Assembly: GCF_000611645.1 (NCBI RefSeq)
Contig: NW_014013071.1
Location: forward strand, 1-24,422
DNA from: Monoraphidium neglectum
Lineage: Eukaryota > Chlorophyta > Chlorophyceae > Sphaeropleales > Selenastraceae
DNA: 24,422 nt
Reading direction: 5' to 3'
The notes under the pieces were generated by a model that saw nothing but the letters and a program-made list of their open reading frames with translations, did not search any database and was not told the DNA's origin. Made by a program: the position numbers and the translations under genes. Below, piece by piece: positions 8,914 through 19,263 of the stretch; the first letter of the stretch is position 1, and every line of letters starts with the position of its first letter.

Positions 8914-10970
8914 GCGACGCCGGCCCTCAAAAGGCGGGATCGCGCCGGCCGCTCACAAGGCCAATGCGGGGCTGCTGTCGAGAGTAGGCTTCTCTGACTG
9001 ACCTGCGGGTTGCAGCTTTTCAACCGCTGCAATATTTGGTTTTCCAGTCCTGAGAGGTTCGGCAATTTGCCCTGTCGTTTTGGGGCGTCGCGGCACGTGG
9101 GGTTTCTGAACGCACGCCCCAACGTCTGTTGGTGGAAGGCGCCTCAGCACTTGTCTCAGGAGTACACGCAATGCGCACAGGGACGCGAGGGGGCCATGGG
9201 CCCCTGCTGCCAGATCCTTCACTCAAAGCATGTGGGCTTTGATTGGACGCCGCTTCTCGCGCCGTCCCTCCCATCTGTTTCCTCGCGAACTGCTGTCCCT
9301 TTCCTTCCCCGGCCCAGCCGACCTTCCAGCATCAATAACACGACCGTTCTGGATACCAATCGCGCCCCCTTGCGCGGTCTTCCGCTGCGCGGCTGCAACC
9401 AACGACGCTTTCCCAACGCCGCCCAGAACGCATGCAGGCAGCCGCCCTGAATTTTCCTCCGAAGAGGTCTTACCTAGCGCACTGCACTAAAAATCACACA
9501 CGAGCTGTGTCCTTGTTATGGTTGCCCCGCGCTGTCTTTCGCTCGTCTTTGGCTGGAATCCCATCCCCAGGGTCCGCTGCAGCGGGTAGCACAGCCCTGT
9601 CTGTTTTCCCACCTGTGCTTTGCGGCGCCGCCCCTTTGTGCGCCGTGTACGCCGGCGCTGCTGCTTGGACACCTGTGCATTGCTGCCGACGGATGTACGG
9701 CCGACTAATACCACTTCTTGAGTTGCTGCACTTGCCTGCCTGGCGCACACGACCACCCCATCACGGCCGGCGCACCAACACACGTTGAGCCGGCAGATGT
9801 GGTTCCCAGTGCAGCCACGTCGCCAGCCAAGCGGCGGCGGTGACTGTGAGGCGCTCTCAGCGCCGAATGGCATCGCAACAACGTTCATCTGGACAGCTGC
9901 AACCATGGCGTGCTTGCTTGTACGTACGACGTGCACACGCGCCCCATGTCACTTGCTTGTCTTCCGTATCAGCCATTGGAATGCAGTGGCAGCTGCCAGC
10001 AAGCCGACTTCCCTGCTGCTCCGAGGCTGAATATGTTTCCTCAGAAACTTACGGCACTTGCCTTGACTCTTTCGACGCAATTGCGTAGCTCTGTAATCCA
10101 AGAAAGCAACCTTTTATGCCGATTGAGGTGGTGCGCCCTGAATTGACGCTGAGCCCGTTTGAAAATGAGCTGCACTGGCAGCAGCAGACTGCTCAGATCG
10201 GATGAAGCTGGTGGGGAACCTCGGTGCAAATGACGCAGTCATCTACATGTGCAGGCGACCCTACCTGTGCCTTGGCTCAAAGCTGTGCAAGACGGCAGCT
10301 TTTCAAAGCATGCTTCACGGCACTCTGTGGATGCGAGGCTGCTTGCTTTCCGTCAAACGGCTGCGCCGCGCCACTTGCGCTAGACCTGGCCCTGGTCAGT
10401 GCTGCGTCAGTTTCAGCAGCTTCGTAGTTAATGGCAGTAGTCAGAAACCTTCGCATAATCGTCGGGGCACGAGTCCCGCGTCTTTCTCCTGCGTGAGAAA
10501 CCCAGGTGACAGTATGTGATCAACTTGGCGGCTGCGCCGCCTTGTTTGGGGCAAGCGGCAGGCTATTCAGAGTCAAGCAGCCCCTGAGAAGGGCCTGAGT
10601 GACCAGGCTACCACACTCTGTGCCAAGAGGCTGCAGGGGCTGCTGGCTGGCGCGCCTGGTTCCCTTGAGTGCGTGGGAAGCTTGGCTTTCCCTCTGACCG
10701 CGTTGACGGGCATGACTCGGTGCTTGGGGGGTATCTGTAATGCCTGCATTATGTCTCGAGGTGATTTCGTGTGTCAGAAAGTGTGAATCCTACTTTCATC
10801 ATTATTGCGCCCTTGCGCTCCCCCGCGTGCCTGGCCACGTGGCCAAAAGTAGATGCATCAGGGCCCAGCCATTTGTCCTTGCTGGCGCCGCCAAGCCCAA
10901 AGGAAGCACAGCACCGGCAGTCAGGGACGCATCGATTAGTTTATGAAGCGGACCGTTTGACCTCCGACGA
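8914..10970. other. Intergenic region, nothing recognisable
   Basis: About 2 kb follow the spherulin-like stop. Open frames on both strands are short, overlapping and without family motifs or consistent splice chains. The first TGTAA motif downstream of the spherulin-like gene is near 10092, which would imply a very long 3' UTR, so that gene probably uses another signal. A small GC hairpin (GGCGGC-TGC-GCCGCC) lies near 10528–10542. Confidence 0.5.
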
Positions 10971-10973
10971 TCA

Positions 10974-11080
10974 TATAAATTTTCACGTGCGTACGGCCAA
11001 GACTCAACGGGAGCACGAGGTTGTCCCCGTGCATGCCCCACGAGGGGCATCGGCACCCAGGCTAAGGGCCAACGATATAA
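10974..11080 (+). promoter_or_regulatory. TATA-like motifs before the orphan gene
   Basis: TATAAAT at 10974–10980 lies 109 bases before the ATG at 11089, a reasonable core promoter distance with a leader of about 80 bases. A second TATAA at 11076–11080 is only 9 bases from the ATG and so less likely to act as the core element. Function is inferred from position only. Confidence 0.35.
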
Positions 11081-11088
11081 GTTGGGTG

Positions 11089-12447
11089 ATGAGCTTCGTG
11101 GGTCCTGCACGGCAGAGCGCCCCAGCAGAAGCACTGGACATCTTTGACGCGTTCTGGTTTGGCACGCCACCAGCGCCGCTGCAGCCGCAGCTCGGCAACG
11201 GCACCTCCCGTGACAGCGACAGCAGTGGCGTCGGCAGCCAGGCAGTGCCTTCCAAAATCAGCCACTTGTTCAGCACGATCTCCAACCCCGCCGACGTCAA
11301 AGGGAGCCAGTGTGCGATTGCGCTCGGCGGCAGCAGCAGGAGCATCAGCAGCAGCAGCAGCAGCAGCAGCAGCGCCATTTATGGCGCCGCGGCCGGCCAT
11401 GCAGAGGGGCAGAGCGCACTGACATGCGACAGAAGTCAGACCTGGTGTCGTGCAGCTGGAGGCGAACCCCCACAGGTGTGCTGTCGCGCCCGCACCCCCG
11501 CTGCGCGCACCAGCCAGGGAGGCCAGAGCAGACCCGCAGCAAACCCAAGCAGCGCCGCCGCAGCCGTCGCTGCCGTGCCGCCGGCGCCAGGCCGCGGCGC
11601 CAGCGACAGCGGTGCCGCCGCCGGTGCCGCGTCGCCCTCGTTCCGGCTGGCGGCAGACGGCTCACTCCCTCTGACTGCTCTTGTTTCGGGCCTCGGCGGC
11701 CGCGCCTGCCGCCTCGCGCCGGCCGCGCCGCCAGACAGCCCCGAGGCCGCGGCCGCAGCAGCTGCGGCCGCGCGGTGCTGGCGCGCGGCGGCGGTGCGGA
11801 CGGGCGGCGTTGTCTCCGTCTGCCCAGACGGGGGCGGTGTGCTGATCGCGGGGCAAGAGGGGCAACGGCGAATCACATATTATGCGCATTTGGATGAGCA
11901 CGGCGGGTGGGTCGACCTCGTGGCTGGGGGTATTGGCGCACGGACGCGCGTGACTCTGGGCCTCCAAGGCGGTGGCAGCGCGTCCGGCGGCCCGCGGCCG
12001 GCAGCGGCGGCGCAGATGAACGCAGGCTGCGGCGGGCGCGAGCGGTTTGGTGTCGAGGCTAGCTTGAGCCGCTCTTGGAGCGGCGGCCGCGCACTCGCAG
12101 CCGCCGCGGCGGGGGCCACGGCAGCGTCTGGCCTGGTCATCCAGGCCCGCAGCGGCGGCGGCGGCGCGGCGGCGGCTGCAGCGGTCAGCAGATGGCAGCC
12201 ACGCTCGCTGCAAGCGGCAGGCTTTGCCGCCCGTGGCCCGGGGCCACAGCTGCCTGCAGCAGCCGCCAGGCTGCCCGGCGCCAGGCCGCCCGCGGCGCAC
12301 GGCCTGGCGCGCTCGCAATCCGAGAGCAGGGGGGCAGCTGCGCAGCGGCCGCCAGGCGCAGCGCCTGTCGGCACGCCGCTGTCGTGGGCGCCGGCCGGAA
12401 GGCAGGGCAGGGCTCTGTGGGGGGCGCCGCCCAAGAGTGGGCATTGA
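11089..12447 (+). CDS. Hypothetical Ser/Ala/Gly-rich protein, single exon
   Basis: I do not recognise this protein. The frame is open without introns for 452 codons from the ATG at 11089 (MSFVGPARQSAPAEALDIFDAFWFGT) to a TGA at 12445–12447. It extends open further upstream to an ATG at 10771. I prefer 11089 because TATA-like motifs sit just before it and because third codon positions are strongly G/C from there, as in the sure genes of the window. Visible parts are an acidic, aromatic N-terminal stretch, a poly-Ser tract (about residues 85–96) from a CAG repeat, Ala/Pro linkers, a more complex segment around CPDGGGVLIAGQEGQ and YYAHLDEHGGWVDL near residues 250–285, then Ala- and Gly-rich tail sequence. 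No signal peptide or membrane segment is seen. It could be a real but fast-evolving, perhaps disordered protein, or only part of one. Confidence 0.5.
   Translation: MSFVGPARQSAPAEALDIFDAFWFGTPPAPLQPQLGNGTSRDSDSSGVGSQAVPSKISHLFSTISNPADVKGSQCAIALGGSSRSISSSSSSSSSAIYGAAAGHAEGQSALTCDRSQTWCRAAGGEPPQVCCRARTPAARTSQGGQSRPAANPSSAAAAVAAVPPAPGRGASDSGAAAGAASPSFRLAADGSLPLTALVSGLGGRACRLAPAAPPDSPEAAAAAAAAARCWRAAAVRTGGVVSVCPDGGGVLIAGQEGQRRITYYAHLDEHGGWVDLVAGGIGARTRVTLGLQGGGSASGGPRPAAAAQMNAGCGGRERFGVEASLSRSWSGGRALAAAAAGATAASGLVIQARSGGGGAAAAAAVSRWQPRSLQAAGFAARGPGPQLPAAAARLPGARPPAAHGLARSQSESRGAAAQRPPGAAPVGTPLSWAPAGRQGRALWGAPPKSGH
11346..11373 (+). repeat. (CAG)9 repeat, read as poly-Ser in the orphan frame
   Basis: Nine uninterrupted CAG units are read as AGC (Ser) in the 11089–12447 frame. 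They are preceded by a looser AGCAGCAGGAGCATC stretch, also Ser-rich. Confidence 0.9.
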
Positions 12448-12813
12448 ATTTTTACGGCGCTGTATTCAAGCGCTTGTGAGCATTCCTTTACAAGCAGAGA
12501 GGCTCGAGTCTGATTATTTGTGCAGTGCCCCTGTGTTTTGGCGCAACGTCAAGTGCAGCAGGCCTGGTGGCTATTTGTCCCAGCGCGAGGCTGAATCCTG
12601 TGTTTGAACCACGCCAGCCATCGCCTCTGCTGCCTGCTGTCTCATAAGCCCCCTTTCAATGTGTAGGCCAGATCCTCGGTTTTTAATTCGTGTTCTTTGT
12701 GGTGTGCATGCCGCATGTATTTGTGTCCTTAGACCTTCCCATGCCGTGCTGATGGTGGTCAGCGCATGTGGCTGCGCCAGCTCATCCTCACGATCCCTCG
12801 TCTACATGTAGCA

Positions 12814-12818
12814 TTACA
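12814..12818 (-). terminator. TGTAA polyadenylation motif for the jacalin-domain gene
   Basis: TTACA on the plus strand reads TGTAA on the minus strand, 276 bases past the stop codon of the jacalin-domain gene. TGTAA is the established polyadenylation signal of Chlamydomonas and its relatives. Use here is inferred. Confidence 0.45.
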
Positions 12819-12822
12819 CGCC

Positions 12823-12827
12823 TGTAA
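12823..12827 (+). terminator. TGTAA polyadenylation motif for the orphan gene
   Basis: TGTAA lies 375 bases past the stop of the 11089–12447 frame and only 4 bases from the opposing motif of the convergent gene. It also gives some support that the orphan frame is transcribed. Confidence 0.45.
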
Positions 12828-13093
12828 GCAAGTCAGCGAATCACGGTTACTCATCTATAGAGACATGCGCCGCATGCCGTTGCTGGAGCCCTAGCACTTA
12901 TCTGCAGTAAAAACAGCTCGTCTCAATCAAAGCACTATGATGGGGCTAACGCGCACGCAGCACAGCGGACCAAGCAAGCGGTTCGTGAACACACATTATA
13001 AGCAGCGGCACATGAGACGAGGGTGGCAGTGCTTCGCAGCCTGGCCGACGTCAAACGCCAGCCGTCGCCGCCGCCACCCAGCAACCCCCCAGA

Positions 13094-16000
13094 TCACAGC
13101 TCCGTCCTGTCCCGCCCCCCGCCGCGCATGAACACAAACCCGAGCGCGTTGAGCGCGCTGCCGCTGGTGAACGCGCCTGCGCCGACCAGCACGCCGCCGT
13201 TCAGCGCGGCGCCGGACAACGTGATGTTGCTGCCACCTACGAGCGCGAGGTCTAACCGATCCGGATCCACCGCCGCCGCTGCCGCTGCCGCCGCCGCCGA
13301 AGCCGAAGCCGTGCCGCCGCTGCCGGCCGCAGCCGCCGGCCGCGCCACCGGCACCAGCGGCGGCCCGCTCGGCGGCTCGCCCGCTATGAAGGCGCCCCTG
13401 CTGCTGGTCGTGAAGCTGAGCCCGCCGACCAGCGGCGTCACCGCGGCGCCGTCGAGCGACCGCTCGCTGCTCCAGATCGTGAGGCGCTCGATGGCCTCGC
13501 CGTCCGAAAACGCGTAGCTCGCGCGCGGCGAGGACGCCAGCGCCGCCGTCTCATTGCCCAGGACCTGCGGGCGCCAGCCCCAGACATCCTAGTCATTTGC
13601 ACGACGCGCAGTGCATGCATCCCCTTATGTGCTGCCGCCCGCGACGCGCGGGCCCGTGCACAGGCAGTCCCCTGATAGGCGCATTCGCGGCCGCTGCTCC
13701 ATGTTGCGCGCGTCAGACACCGCCGGCGCCCCGCGGCCCTCACCTGCGAGAGCCCGCGCGCAAAGGTGATGCGCAGGGCCACCAGGACCGTCTCCTTCGG
13801 CTCTCTGAATGTCGGCATCTGGGTGTGCGGCAGGAAGTTCACCAGGCGCGTCTCCTCTTGCTGCTGCTGCTGCTGCTGCCGCTGCTGCTGCTGCTGCTGC
13901 CGCTGCTGCTGCTGCACGAGCTGCTGCTGCTGCGCGTCGCTCATTAGTAGGCGCCGCCGATCGCCTCCCTGAGGCGCCCCTCCATGCCGCTGGCTTGCCA
14001 TCGCCCCTGCCGCCGTTGCCGCGCGCCGGCCGCCCTCCCACCAAGCCTCTAATCGTACAACGTTGCCCTGCGAGTCATGCCGCGTGTGGCACCCGCTGAG
14101 AGCGCACCCAGGGCTGGCATGAGCACATCACCAGCACTGGAGGCCAGCGACCGGAAGCCAGCACTTCAGCCCCTGCGCGCCCCGCGCCCCCCGCCCACCT
14201 GCGCGCGCAGCCCGCTGGCCAGCATGAGCCGCGACCCCCCGCAGCCGCCGTGCAGGTGCAGGGCCAGGGGGCAGTTCTCCGTTGAGCGGTAGCCCTCGGC
14301 CACGCATGCAGTGGTTAGCATCGATTGGGCCCTGCATGGGCGAGGGGCGGCGACGCCGGAAGCTGAGGAGGCGCGTCACGCGTGAGCCGGGCAGTCCGTG
14401 GCTGACCAAGACATCCAAGCGTGCCTGCGCAGACCCCCTGCCCGGCAGCAGACTGCAATTCATAGGGGTGCGGGCAGAGCAATCTTTGGGCGTGCCACGC
14501 CCCATTGCCCCCTGCAGTTCCTGCTACGGCCCACGCACCTGTCTGGCGTGGTGCAGCCGTTGAGGGCCCCCAGCTGGCAGAGGTCCCGCGGGGGCGTGTC
14601 GCAGCCCGCCCTCGGCGACGCGCAGAAGCGGCCGCAGTCCACCAGCCACGGCGGGCACGCCTGGGTGCAGGTGCCGTCCGCGCCGGTCTGGTTGTAGCCC
14701 GGCCTGTTGTGGCAGCCAGGCACACCCGCATGGAACATGCACGTCACGGTTGCAAGCGCTGCTGGATTTACTGCCGCGGCGGCTTCAGAATAGCGCCCTG
14801 CATCTCAACCTGACGAGACTGCAAATGTTTGCCCGCCGCTTGCGAGCTCACACGCCGCATATTTGGCTGCCCGCTCACCTGCAAGGCTCCCTCCACTCGC
14901 CCTCGCCGCACTGCCACCGCCCCAGGAAGTCCCTGTACATGGCGCCGCCGCATGGCGCGTCCTTGGGCCGCTTCGCCGCCGGGGACACGTACTCGTGCCG
15001 CGCACACGACTCTGCGGCACGAGCGTACTGATGTGTCAGGGCGCATGCCTCGCCGTGCGCTGTGCGGCCTATTGTACCGCCGCTCGGTTCGTGCCAGCTC
15101 TAGCCCATTCTTGGCTGCTGCAGCAGCCCTTAGCTGCGTCGTGTCGGTGACCACCTCAGCCAGGCACCACCATGCGCCGCCCGGACACGCACCTACGATC
15201 GCCTCTGGAGAGGGGCACCAGTACGGGACGTCCTCAGTCCGAGCCGGGCACTTGACGCTGGGCCGGACGCAAGTCATGACCCCAGGGCACCGCGCGCTCG
15301 GGTCCAGGTGGCCCGACACCGCGGGGCAGTGCTGGTGACACAGACCTGGGAGAGGCCGGGGGAGCCCTGGTCAACAGCACAGTAGCATATCCACTAGGTT
15401 TTCCAGATCACCAACGAGTGGTGTCCTGGCGCATGCCAGCAGCAGGGCGTTGTTCCGGGGCCAAATCCAAGGCTTCGGTGCCATCCTCATGCGACTCAGC
15501 TCGCGGCCCTCGGTGTCGCTGCTGCGTGACGCGCCGTATGACGCAACGACATGCGCCTCACCCTTGGACCTCCGTGTGTAGCCCTCAATGCAGGGCTCCA
15601 TGCATTCGGCGTCGTCGCGCCCATTGCACAGCAGCGTCGCCGTCATCGAGGGGGGCGGCGGGTGGTAGACGTGCAGACGGCAGCTGCCTGCGTGCGTGCG
15701 GGCGCAGCCACCGCACATGCGGCCCCTAGCTGTTGGTGGCCGTCCTTTTGGTTTTGCACCTTGTACAAGGTGCTTTCCAGTGGGCATGACCGATCGCGCC
15801 TCTGCCATGCCAAACTGCAGAGCCGCAGCGACAGAGCCGCGGGTCCCGCCAAAAGCAAGATGTGGCCATCCAATTGAAGACTGGCAGAGCAACGTACTTC
15901 GCCGCCGCCTCACCATGAGCCTCAACGATGTGATCGTCGTCGAGCCCGAACCTGCGGCCCGGCTTGCGCGCAAGCCATTTGATCAGCGGTTCCGCAGCTG

Positions 16001-16276
16001 TCGCCTGCTGCGCCGACCGCAAAGCGGTGTCTGTCGCTGTGGGACCTGCTCCGTCCACGATCAAACCTGCGTGAATTGCTTATATCATTCGAGCCAACGT
16101 CGTCCTGCTTCCGTCCATCCAGCGGCCCAGGCATCAGCAGCAAGTGCGCAGCTTGACCGCTTCAAATCACCTGATACATCACTACTGAGATCCACCCGTG
16201 CTGCCACGACTGCTTTACCGAGCGTTGAAAGCACTAAGAGAGCCACCACCGAGCCCGTGGCGCGCTTGGGCGCCAT
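13094..16276 (-). CDS. Secreted Cys-rich modular protein with C-terminal jacalin-like lectin domain
   Basis: Proposed exons on the minus strand: 16276–16171, 16066–15898, 15725–15562, 15345–15193, 15011–14879, 14703–14539, 14331–14199, 13968–13744 and 13564–13094. All eight junctions agree in phase and give 572 aa. Exon 1 encodes a signal peptide (MAPKRATGSVVALLVLSTLG), so the product should be secreted or cell-wall associated. Exons 3–7 (about residues 92–341) each encode a compact Cys-rich module, with 6, 6, 4, 7 and 3 cysteines, presumably disulphide-bonded; I do not recognise the module family. Exon 8 opens with a poly-Gln hinge. The last part has the jacalin-like beta-prism pattern: VLVALRITFARGLSQVLG, then SDGEAIERLTIW, LVGGLSFTTSSRG and the closing ALNALGFVFM. 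Jacalin-like domains bind carbohydrate, though no binding loop can be assigned here. An Ala-rich insert lies inside that domain. Sugar specificity and function are unknown. Confidence 0.72.
13858..13935 (-). repeat. Interrupted (CAG)n coding repeat, read as poly-Gln in the jacalin-domain gene
   Basis: The plus strand shows CTG runs broken by CCG and by CACGAG. In the gene these are Gln blocks separated by single Arg or Leu-Val. The tract forms a hinge between the Cys-rich modules and the jacalin-like domain. Confidence 0.95.
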
Positions 16277-16865
16277 ATTGCTGAAAATCACCGTACCAGT
16301 CGCTGTTGCGGCATCCTTGATTTGATCAACCTTACGGTAGTATCTGCAAGCATTCGTCGCTGGCCAACACCTCATGGGTGGGTCATGCGGCATGGGCCCT
16401 GCCGACAAGCAAGCCACCCGCGCACCTGCTGCCAATGCCAGCCAACGAAGCACAGCACACTCTGCGCGCCTGTGTCGATCGCCTCCTACCTATTAGCGAC
16501 CCTAGTACAAAGGATGTCCTGGAAGTGCATTCCCATTGCAGCTAGGCATCGCCCCTGCTTGATTTGCATCAGGTTGGAGGGCTACCTGCGCCAGTCACCA
16601 ACGGCCTGAACTGCCCGATTTTGGTTCTGCGTGCACACTGCTTCCGCATGCGAACCTTCCCTTGGGGCGCAACACAGTTGCTTCAGGGGGAGCAGCTATA
16701 ACGCAGAATCCGTCATACGTCTTGCTCCGTGCCGCTGGCGGCGCCACGCGCATCACGCCTCAAAGCATTTTGGGGCCAGTACAGCGCCCTGCGTCCGCAT
16801 GGCCCCGCATGGCACCGTATGGCACCGCATGGCGCCGCATGGCAATGCATGACGTGGCCAGCGCG
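16277..16865. other. Intergenic region between ORC5 and the jacalin-domain gene
   Basis: These 589 bases lie between two tandem minus-strand genes. They must hold the 3' UTR of ORC5 and the promoter of the secreted protein. A decamer tandem repeat lies at the ORC5 side. No TGTAA on the minus strand and no further gene were seen. Confidence 0.6.
16795..16854. repeat. Decamer tandem repeat CCGCATGGCA, five copies plus one decayed
   Basis: Five units with single-base variants occupy 16795–16844, followed by a diverged sixth. They lie 12–71 bases past the ORC5 stop codon, so they are probably within its 3' UTR. On the transcript the unit reads TGCCATGCGG. Confidence 0.9.
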
Positions 16866-19217
16866 TCAGACATACCGCAGGTAAGCCGCCAGGTTCACGC
16901 GCAGCTCGACCGCAAGCCGCTCCGCCACCGCCGCCGGCACCTCGCACTGATACCGTGGCGCGCCGAGCGCGTCCTCGCCGCCGCCCCCGCCGCTCAGCAT
17001 GCGGCGCCCAACGAGCCCAGCAACGCTTGACAGCAGCGCCGCGCCATCCACGTCCAGTGCAGAGGCCCCGTCGTCATCGCAGCTGCAGCCTGCACCGGCC
17101 GGGGGTGCCCACGACGAGCCGGCGCCGGGTGGCCCGCGCGCCCCACCGCCAAACAGCGCCGCGGCCGCCGCCGCAGCCGCGCTCGTCGGGCCAGCGTGCG
17201 AGCCGCCGACGCCACCACCGCCGCTGCCGCCATCCGCCGCACCAGCCACAGCGCTCCCGGGGTCGGCGCGCCGCAGCATGCGATAGATGTGCAGCAGCCG
17301 CTGCAGGGTGAAGGAGTGGGGCCCTTTGAGCTGGGCCGCCTTTGCCGCCTCGGCCTGCGGCCGTGGTGTTCAAGTTGGGGCGCGGCAAGCAGGTCAGACA
17401 TGCAGGTGGGCACGGTTGTTTAAGGCTCAGCTCTTCAGCACGGCCTGCACAGCCTGCCCAGGCTTGGCAGGCGCCTACCGAATGTTTGAGTGAGCTGCGT
17501 AGCAGCGGAAAAGCGCGCGCCCACAGCCCCCACCTGCCGGTCCTGCGACTGCTGGCCCCCCCTCCGCCGCCCGCCGCCGCGCCGCCGCGACCCGCTGCTG
17601 TTCTCAAACAGCTGCTTGTCCACGCTGGGCTTGTTGCGGGACGCCAGGAAAGCTGGGGAGGGGGGGGGGGGGCGAGGCACCAGAGGGAGGGCCTTGAGGT
17701 GGGCTTTGGGGTGTGTCAAAAGGGACGAGCTCCCGTTGTTAGAGGAGGCGCGCACACATCAACCTTGCGGCAACGCGCTGGTGGCGGGTGCAGGCAAGCG
17801 CCGTGAGCGTTGCAACGGCGACTATGGCAACCGCACGGCCGTGAGTCGCCCGCCGGGCCTCTGTGTTGCTGGCCCCTCCCAGGCGCATGGCTGTGCACGC
17901 TGTGCACCTGAGACCAGCAGGAACTTGGAAATCAACGGCAGCTCCAGGTCGCCCGATCCCCCCAGGCCCTGCAGAAGCAACTCGCCGCCCCCCGCGCCCG
18001 CCGCGCCAGCCAGCGGCGCGGCGCTGGCCGTGGCGGCGCCCGGCTCAAAGGTGCGCGCCAGCGCCGCTGCTCGCGAGCTCGCGGCGGCAAAGAGCTCGGC
18101 CACCCGGTCCTCGCACGCGGCTGCCGCGTGTTGCTGCTGCTGCTGTTGTTGTGCCCCAGCCTGCATGGCAACGCAAGATGGCAGATGTTTGTGCAGCATG
18201 TATGGGAATGACGCAAGCTGGTGGCATTCCGGGCCAAGCAACTGCAACCGCTTGCCAGATCAACATTGCCCGTTCGTCTTCCCAAGCCTCACCTGGATCC
18301 CGAGGGGCTTGACATACGCCGGCCACAGCTGCGCCGCCGCCTTGCGCAGGTCTGCGAGGCACAACGACACCTGCGATGGGCGGCAGCGCGCACGAGTCAA
18401 ACGACAGCTGATAGATGGGGCGCTACCCCAGCACACAGGGCCCAGCTGCGGGACCCTTTCGATGCTGCAAGCGCCGCGCACGCGCGGGCCTGCGCGCGCC
18501 TTGGTGGTGGAGGCGAGCAGCAGGCTCTCGAGGAAGCGGGAGTAGAGGCCGGCGTCGGTGCCGGAGGGCGCGGACCGCAGCAGCAGGTCACGCAGCTGGT
18601 CCTTTGTGTACTGAGGGAACGCCACCACCTGGGAAGAGGGATGGCGACGTGCATGCGCACGCTTGAGGTACCGCACATCCAAGGCTGATGGGTGCGTGTG
18701 GGTTGCTGCTGTCTCCTAGAATTGCGCCGTCTCGTTCAGGCTGCGTGACTGCGTGGCGCCATCAGGTTGTGGGGGTGGGCGGGTGATGAGTCACCACACC
18801 TGCAGGGAGCAGCACTGGCCCAGGCACGCCAGCGGCCCGGCGCCGGCGTCTGCGCCGCTGATAAGGACGAATGACATGGCCAGGCCGGCTTGCTCCCGCA
18901 GCTGGGAGGCGGGGGCATTGGCAGAGGGGAGAGATTAGTGTGCTGTTGAAACGAGGTTGGAGCAGTCAGGGAGCTGTGGCCACCCTCTCGTCAAAAAGGC
19001 GAGCCGCCGCGATGCAGAAGCGATGCGTGGCGCGGCTGCTCTGTGCGCTGCGCGCGAGAGGCCCGAGGCTGCAGCCGTCTGCGCGCGGCACGTGCCCCGA
19101 TCAAGGGCCCGTTTGTGCACCTGCAGCAGGCCGCGGAGCACGGGTGCGCCGTCCCCCGGCCGCGCCGCCGCGTCGTCCGCCATCAGCAGGTGGTGAACGT
19201 CGTCCAGGACCACCAAC

Positions 19218-19263
<46 letters not shown>

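Larger units (their letters stand above)
12448..13093. other. Convergent 3' intergenic region
   Basis: These 646 bases separate the stop of the plus-strand orphan gene and the stop of the minus-strand Cys-rich/jacalin gene. The composition is more AT-rich than in the exons. It contains opposing polyadenylation-type motifs near 12814–12827. No gene is supported. Confidence 0.6.

Noticed and set aside
10771..11088. The upstream extension of the orphan frame to an ATG at 10771
   Set aside because: TATA motifs lie inside it and its third positions are less G/C-rich, so the ATG at 11089 fits better. The longer start cannot be excluded.
11662..12444. A 260-codon minus-strand frame opposite the orphan gene
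   Set aside because: It is Arg/Ala-rich and lacks motifs, as expected antisense to Ala/Gly-rich coding sequence. The plus frame is longer and has promoter and poly(A) motifs in the right places.
17490..18545. A 351-codon plus-strand frame opposite ORC5
   Set aside because: It spans ORC5 exons and introns without motifs; the minus strand gives an in-phase chain with ORC5-specific blocks.
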